NCBI GenBank assembly: GCA_025353305.1
Contig: JANXQX010000252.1
Span: forward strand, 1-36,017
Direction of reading: 5' to 3'
Source: Holophagaceae bacterium
GTDB lineage: Bacteria > Acidobacteriota > Holophagae > Holophagales > Holophagaceae
Length of the DNA: 36,017 nucleotides
Under the pieces are notes generated by a model that ran no database searches, was not told the DNA's origin, and worked only from the letters and a program-made list of their open reading frames with translations. This document shows positions 32,789 to 36,017 of the stretch, in pieces; the stretch's first letter is position 1, and each line of letters starts with the position of its first letter. The position numbers were made by a program, and so were the translations under genes.

Positions 32789-33529
32789 ATGAGCGAGTCC
32801 GAGTCCCTGTTTGGATCAACCGAGAAGACCGAGGCCAAGCCGCCGGCAATGGGGCTGGTGGATCAATTCGTCGGGTTGTTCACGGAGCCCGTGGAGACCT
32901 TCAAAAAGCTCCAGCTCTCACCGGCATGGATTGGAGCCCTGGTGGTCATCATCATCACCAGCCTGGTGGTGGCCGGGGTCTGGGGTTTCAAGGTGGACGT
33001 GGATGCGATGCTGCGCCCCGGCTTCGAAGCCAATCCGAAAATGACCCAGGAGCAGATGGACCAGGTGATCTCCTTCATGGAGAAATTCTTCCCCTACATC
33101 GCCATCGTCCAGACCCTCTTCATCATTCCCATCGTGGTCTTCTGCATGGCCCTCATCTACTGGCTCATCGGCAAAGGGACCGCCGAGGCCGAACGGCCTT
33201 CCTACGTCCATGCCCTCACGGCCGCCGTGGTACCTGGCCTCGTGATGGTGCCCCATTCCCTCCTGATCCTGGTGATGGCCTTCCTGCGCCCCGTGGGCGG
33301 CCTCACACCCGAGAAACTCACTCCCAGTTCGGTAGGCTTTTTCGTAAACGTCGCGAACCCCAAGCTCCATGCCCTGCTTTTCGCGCTGGATCCCTTCACC
33401 ATCGGCAGCCTCGTGCTTGGCTTCCTTGCCTTCCGCCACACCATGCGGTTGAAGACTGGCGGCGCCATCGCATGCACGGCACTGGCCGTGCTCTTCACCC
33501 TCGGATTCCGCATCCTCGGAGCCAAATAG
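32789..33529 (+). CDS. YIP1-family membrane protein
   Basis: The 246-residue protein has a polar N-terminus and about five membrane segments, among them WIGALVVIIITSLVVAGVW, IAIVQTLFIIPIVVFCMALI and the C-terminal CTALAVLFTLGFRIL. The start VDQFVGLFTEPVETFKKLQL is the typical opening of bacterial YIP1-domain proteins. Their function is not known. The stop and the ATG of the next gene adjoin (TAGATG), so it is coupled to the efflux adaptor gene. Confidence 0.82.
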   Translation: MSESESLFGSTEKTEAKPPAMGLVDQFVGLFTEPVETFKKLQLSPAWIGALVVIIITSLVVAGVWGFKVDVDAMLRPGFEANPKMTQEQMDQVISFMEKFFPYIAIVQTLFIIPIVVFCMALIYWLIGKGTAEAERPSYVHALTAAVVPGLVMVPHSLLILVMAFLRPVGGLTPEKLTPSSVGFFVNVANPKLHALLFALDPFTIGSLVLGFLAFRHTMRLKTGGAIACTALAVLFTLGFRILGAK

Positions 33530-34794
33530 ATGGCCAGCCGCAAAAATAAGATCCTCCTTGGTGTTGGGGTGGGCCTGGTGGTCCTCATCGGGCTAGGCAT
33601 CGCCTTCGGTGGCAGCAAAGAGGACGCGGATGCCTATTCCTGGGACCGGATTTCCAAGGGCGACATCCGCGAGACCATCAGCGCCTCGGGTGAGATCCAG
33701 GCCAAAACGCGCGTGAATGTCGGCACCAACGTGGCCGGTGAGATCAAGGCCATCCATGTGGTGGATGGGCAGGAAGTAAAATCTGGAGATCTGCTGGTGA
33801 CCATTGATCAGGTCCGGCTGCAGCAGGAGATGGCCCGCGCCACGGCGGCCCTGGAAGGCACGAAAAAGGATGCGGAGCGATTGAAAGCAGCCATGGACCG
33901 TGCCGAACAGGCCTTCGCGCGCCAGGAAAGCCTCTTCAAGCAGGGACTCATCAGTGATGAGGACTTCCGCCAGGCCAATCTCGCTAGACAGAGCGCGGAG
34001 CTTACGTTCCAGGGGGCCAAGTCAAACACCGCGCAAAGCGAAGCGAATCTTGGATCCATGCGCGACAACCTTAGCAAGACGACCCTGCGGGCGCCCATCG
34101 ATGGCCGTATCACCAGCCTGAAGGCGGAAAAGGGCGAGATGGCCATCCCCGGCATGAGCAACCTGCCCGGCGCCACGCTCATGATCATTTCCGACATGCA
34201 CGAGCTGATGGCGGAAGTGAAGGTCAATGAAAGCGAAGTGGTCCGCGTCAAGCCGGGCCAGATGGCCCAGGTTACGGTGGAATCCCTTCAGGGGCGGATC
34301 TTCACGGGCAAGGTTGCCGAAGTGGCCACCGGCAGTGAGGGTACCGGCGCCGACGCCAACATGTACAAGGTGAAGGTCTCCGTGGACATGTCGGCGAAGG
34401 ACGTGAGCCAACTGCGACCAGGCATGAGCGCCCGGGCGGTCATACTCACCAGCGAAGTGAAGAACGTGCTGCGGGTGCCTCTGCAAGCAGTTCTGGAACG
34501 GGATGGATCCATGGAAGATGCTCAGAAACAGGGCCTCCTGGCGCCGGCCTCCCATAGCGTGGCCATGGTGGTGAAGGATGGCAAGGCTGCCGAAAAAGTG
34601 GTGCAGACTGGCATCGCCAACACCCAGTATTTTGAAGTCAAAGGCGGTTTGCAGGAAGGTGACAAGGTGCTTACAGGCCCCATCCGCAAACTCAAGGATT
34701 TGAAGGACCGGGCTTCGGTGAAGCTCAAGCTCAAGTCGGATACTGAGCTGGAGGAGGCCTCGAAAAAGCGGAAGGCCGGCCAGGAGAAGAAGTG

Positions 34795-34795
<1 letters not shown>
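33530..34795 (+). CDS. Periplasmic adaptor (membrane fusion protein), MacA-like
   Basis: The 421-residue protein has one N-terminal membrane anchor (ILLGVGVGLVVLIGLGIAF), a lipoyl-like half-motif (NVAGEIKAIHVVDGQEVKSG), a long coiled coil at about 100-190 (TAALEGTKKDAERLKAAMDR and on), the second lipoyl half (TTLRAPIDGRITSLKAEKG), and a beta-barrel and membrane-proximal domain. The tail is Lys-rich. Such adaptors join an inner-membrane transporter to an outer-membrane channel. The MacB-like permease downstream overlaps by one base (TGATG), so this is the adaptor of an ABC exporter, not an RND pump. Confidence 0.92.

Positions 34796-36017
<1,222 letters not shown>

Noticed and set aside
32516..32849. 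Short overlapping minus-strand ORFs in the gap before the YIP1 gene
   Set aside because: Two frames compete over the same bases, neither has a ribosome site or recognisable family, and one runs into the YIP1 start.

Overview
The window is a GC-rich bacterial chromosome segment with short intergenic gaps. The gene mix suggests a Gram-negative bacterium, most likely Acidobacteriota of the Holophaga/Geothrix type: an Omp85 protein, MEP-pathway IspG, a MacA-like efflux adaptor, a membrane Ser/Thr kinase with TPRs, and a sugar-phosphate microcompartment. The taxonomic placement is inference from gene content and general look; no marker rRNA is present.

Layout. 1-4183 (+): the end of glmS, a PLP-dependent CefD-like enzyme broken by one extra base in a G run, and an APC permease overlapping it. 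4200-4704: tRNA-Val(GAC) on the minus strand with its own promoter and terminator, beside copies of a structured intergenic repeat. 4703-8228 (-): an anti-sigma-antagonist-like STAS gene followed by a 1058-residue BamA/TamA-like protein. 8438-9881 (+): ispG and yidD. 9888-15079 (-): a nine-gene bacterial microcompartment (BMC) operon. 15466-16831 (+): a stand-alone CZB zinc-sensor protein, then a tiny gene coupled to plsC. 16833-17036: a heptanucleotide array. 17037-21962 (-): kinase-TPR protein, a small beta-barrel protein, an enoyl-CoA hydratase homologue and miaA. 22019-30411: purF and a mixed set (secreted proteins, MgtC/DUF4010 membrane protein, HAD phosphatase, Sel1 protein, TlpA-like thioredoxin, 3-mercaptopyruvate-type sulfurtransferase). 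30731-36017: MFS transporter, a secreted protein, then YIP1 - MacA-like adaptor - MacB-like permease, the last cut by the window edge at its stop codon.

The main system is the BMC operon, in transcription order rpiB, deoC, BMC-T (permuted, double-stacking type), BMC-H, BMC-P, CoA-acylating aldehyde dehydrogenase, BMC-T (PduT-like), BMC-P, BMC-P. This matches the sugar-phosphate-utilising (SPU) class, of which Haliangium ochraceum is the best known shell model. The implied core reaction is cleavage of 2-deoxyribose-5-phosphate to glyceraldehyde-3-phosphate and acetaldehyde by DeoC, with acetaldehyde oxidised to acetyl-CoA by the dehydrogenase inside the shell. All three enzymes begin with a similar short amphipathic helix that looks like an encapsulation peptide. 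The RpiB homologue has Asp where the catalytic Cys of E. coli-type RpiB sits, so its true substrate is open. No phosphotransacylase, alcohol dehydrogenase, sugar kinase, transporter or regulator is in the locus.

The other notable signal is non-coding. A roughly 112-nt intergenic element (two full copies, one internally deleted copy, one degenerate relative) has a conserved 5' hairpin and a three-stem junction whose stems change sequence while keeping pairing. A second class of intergenic DNA consists of degenerate 7-9 bp repeats arranged as long imperfect inverted repeats directly next to stop codons.
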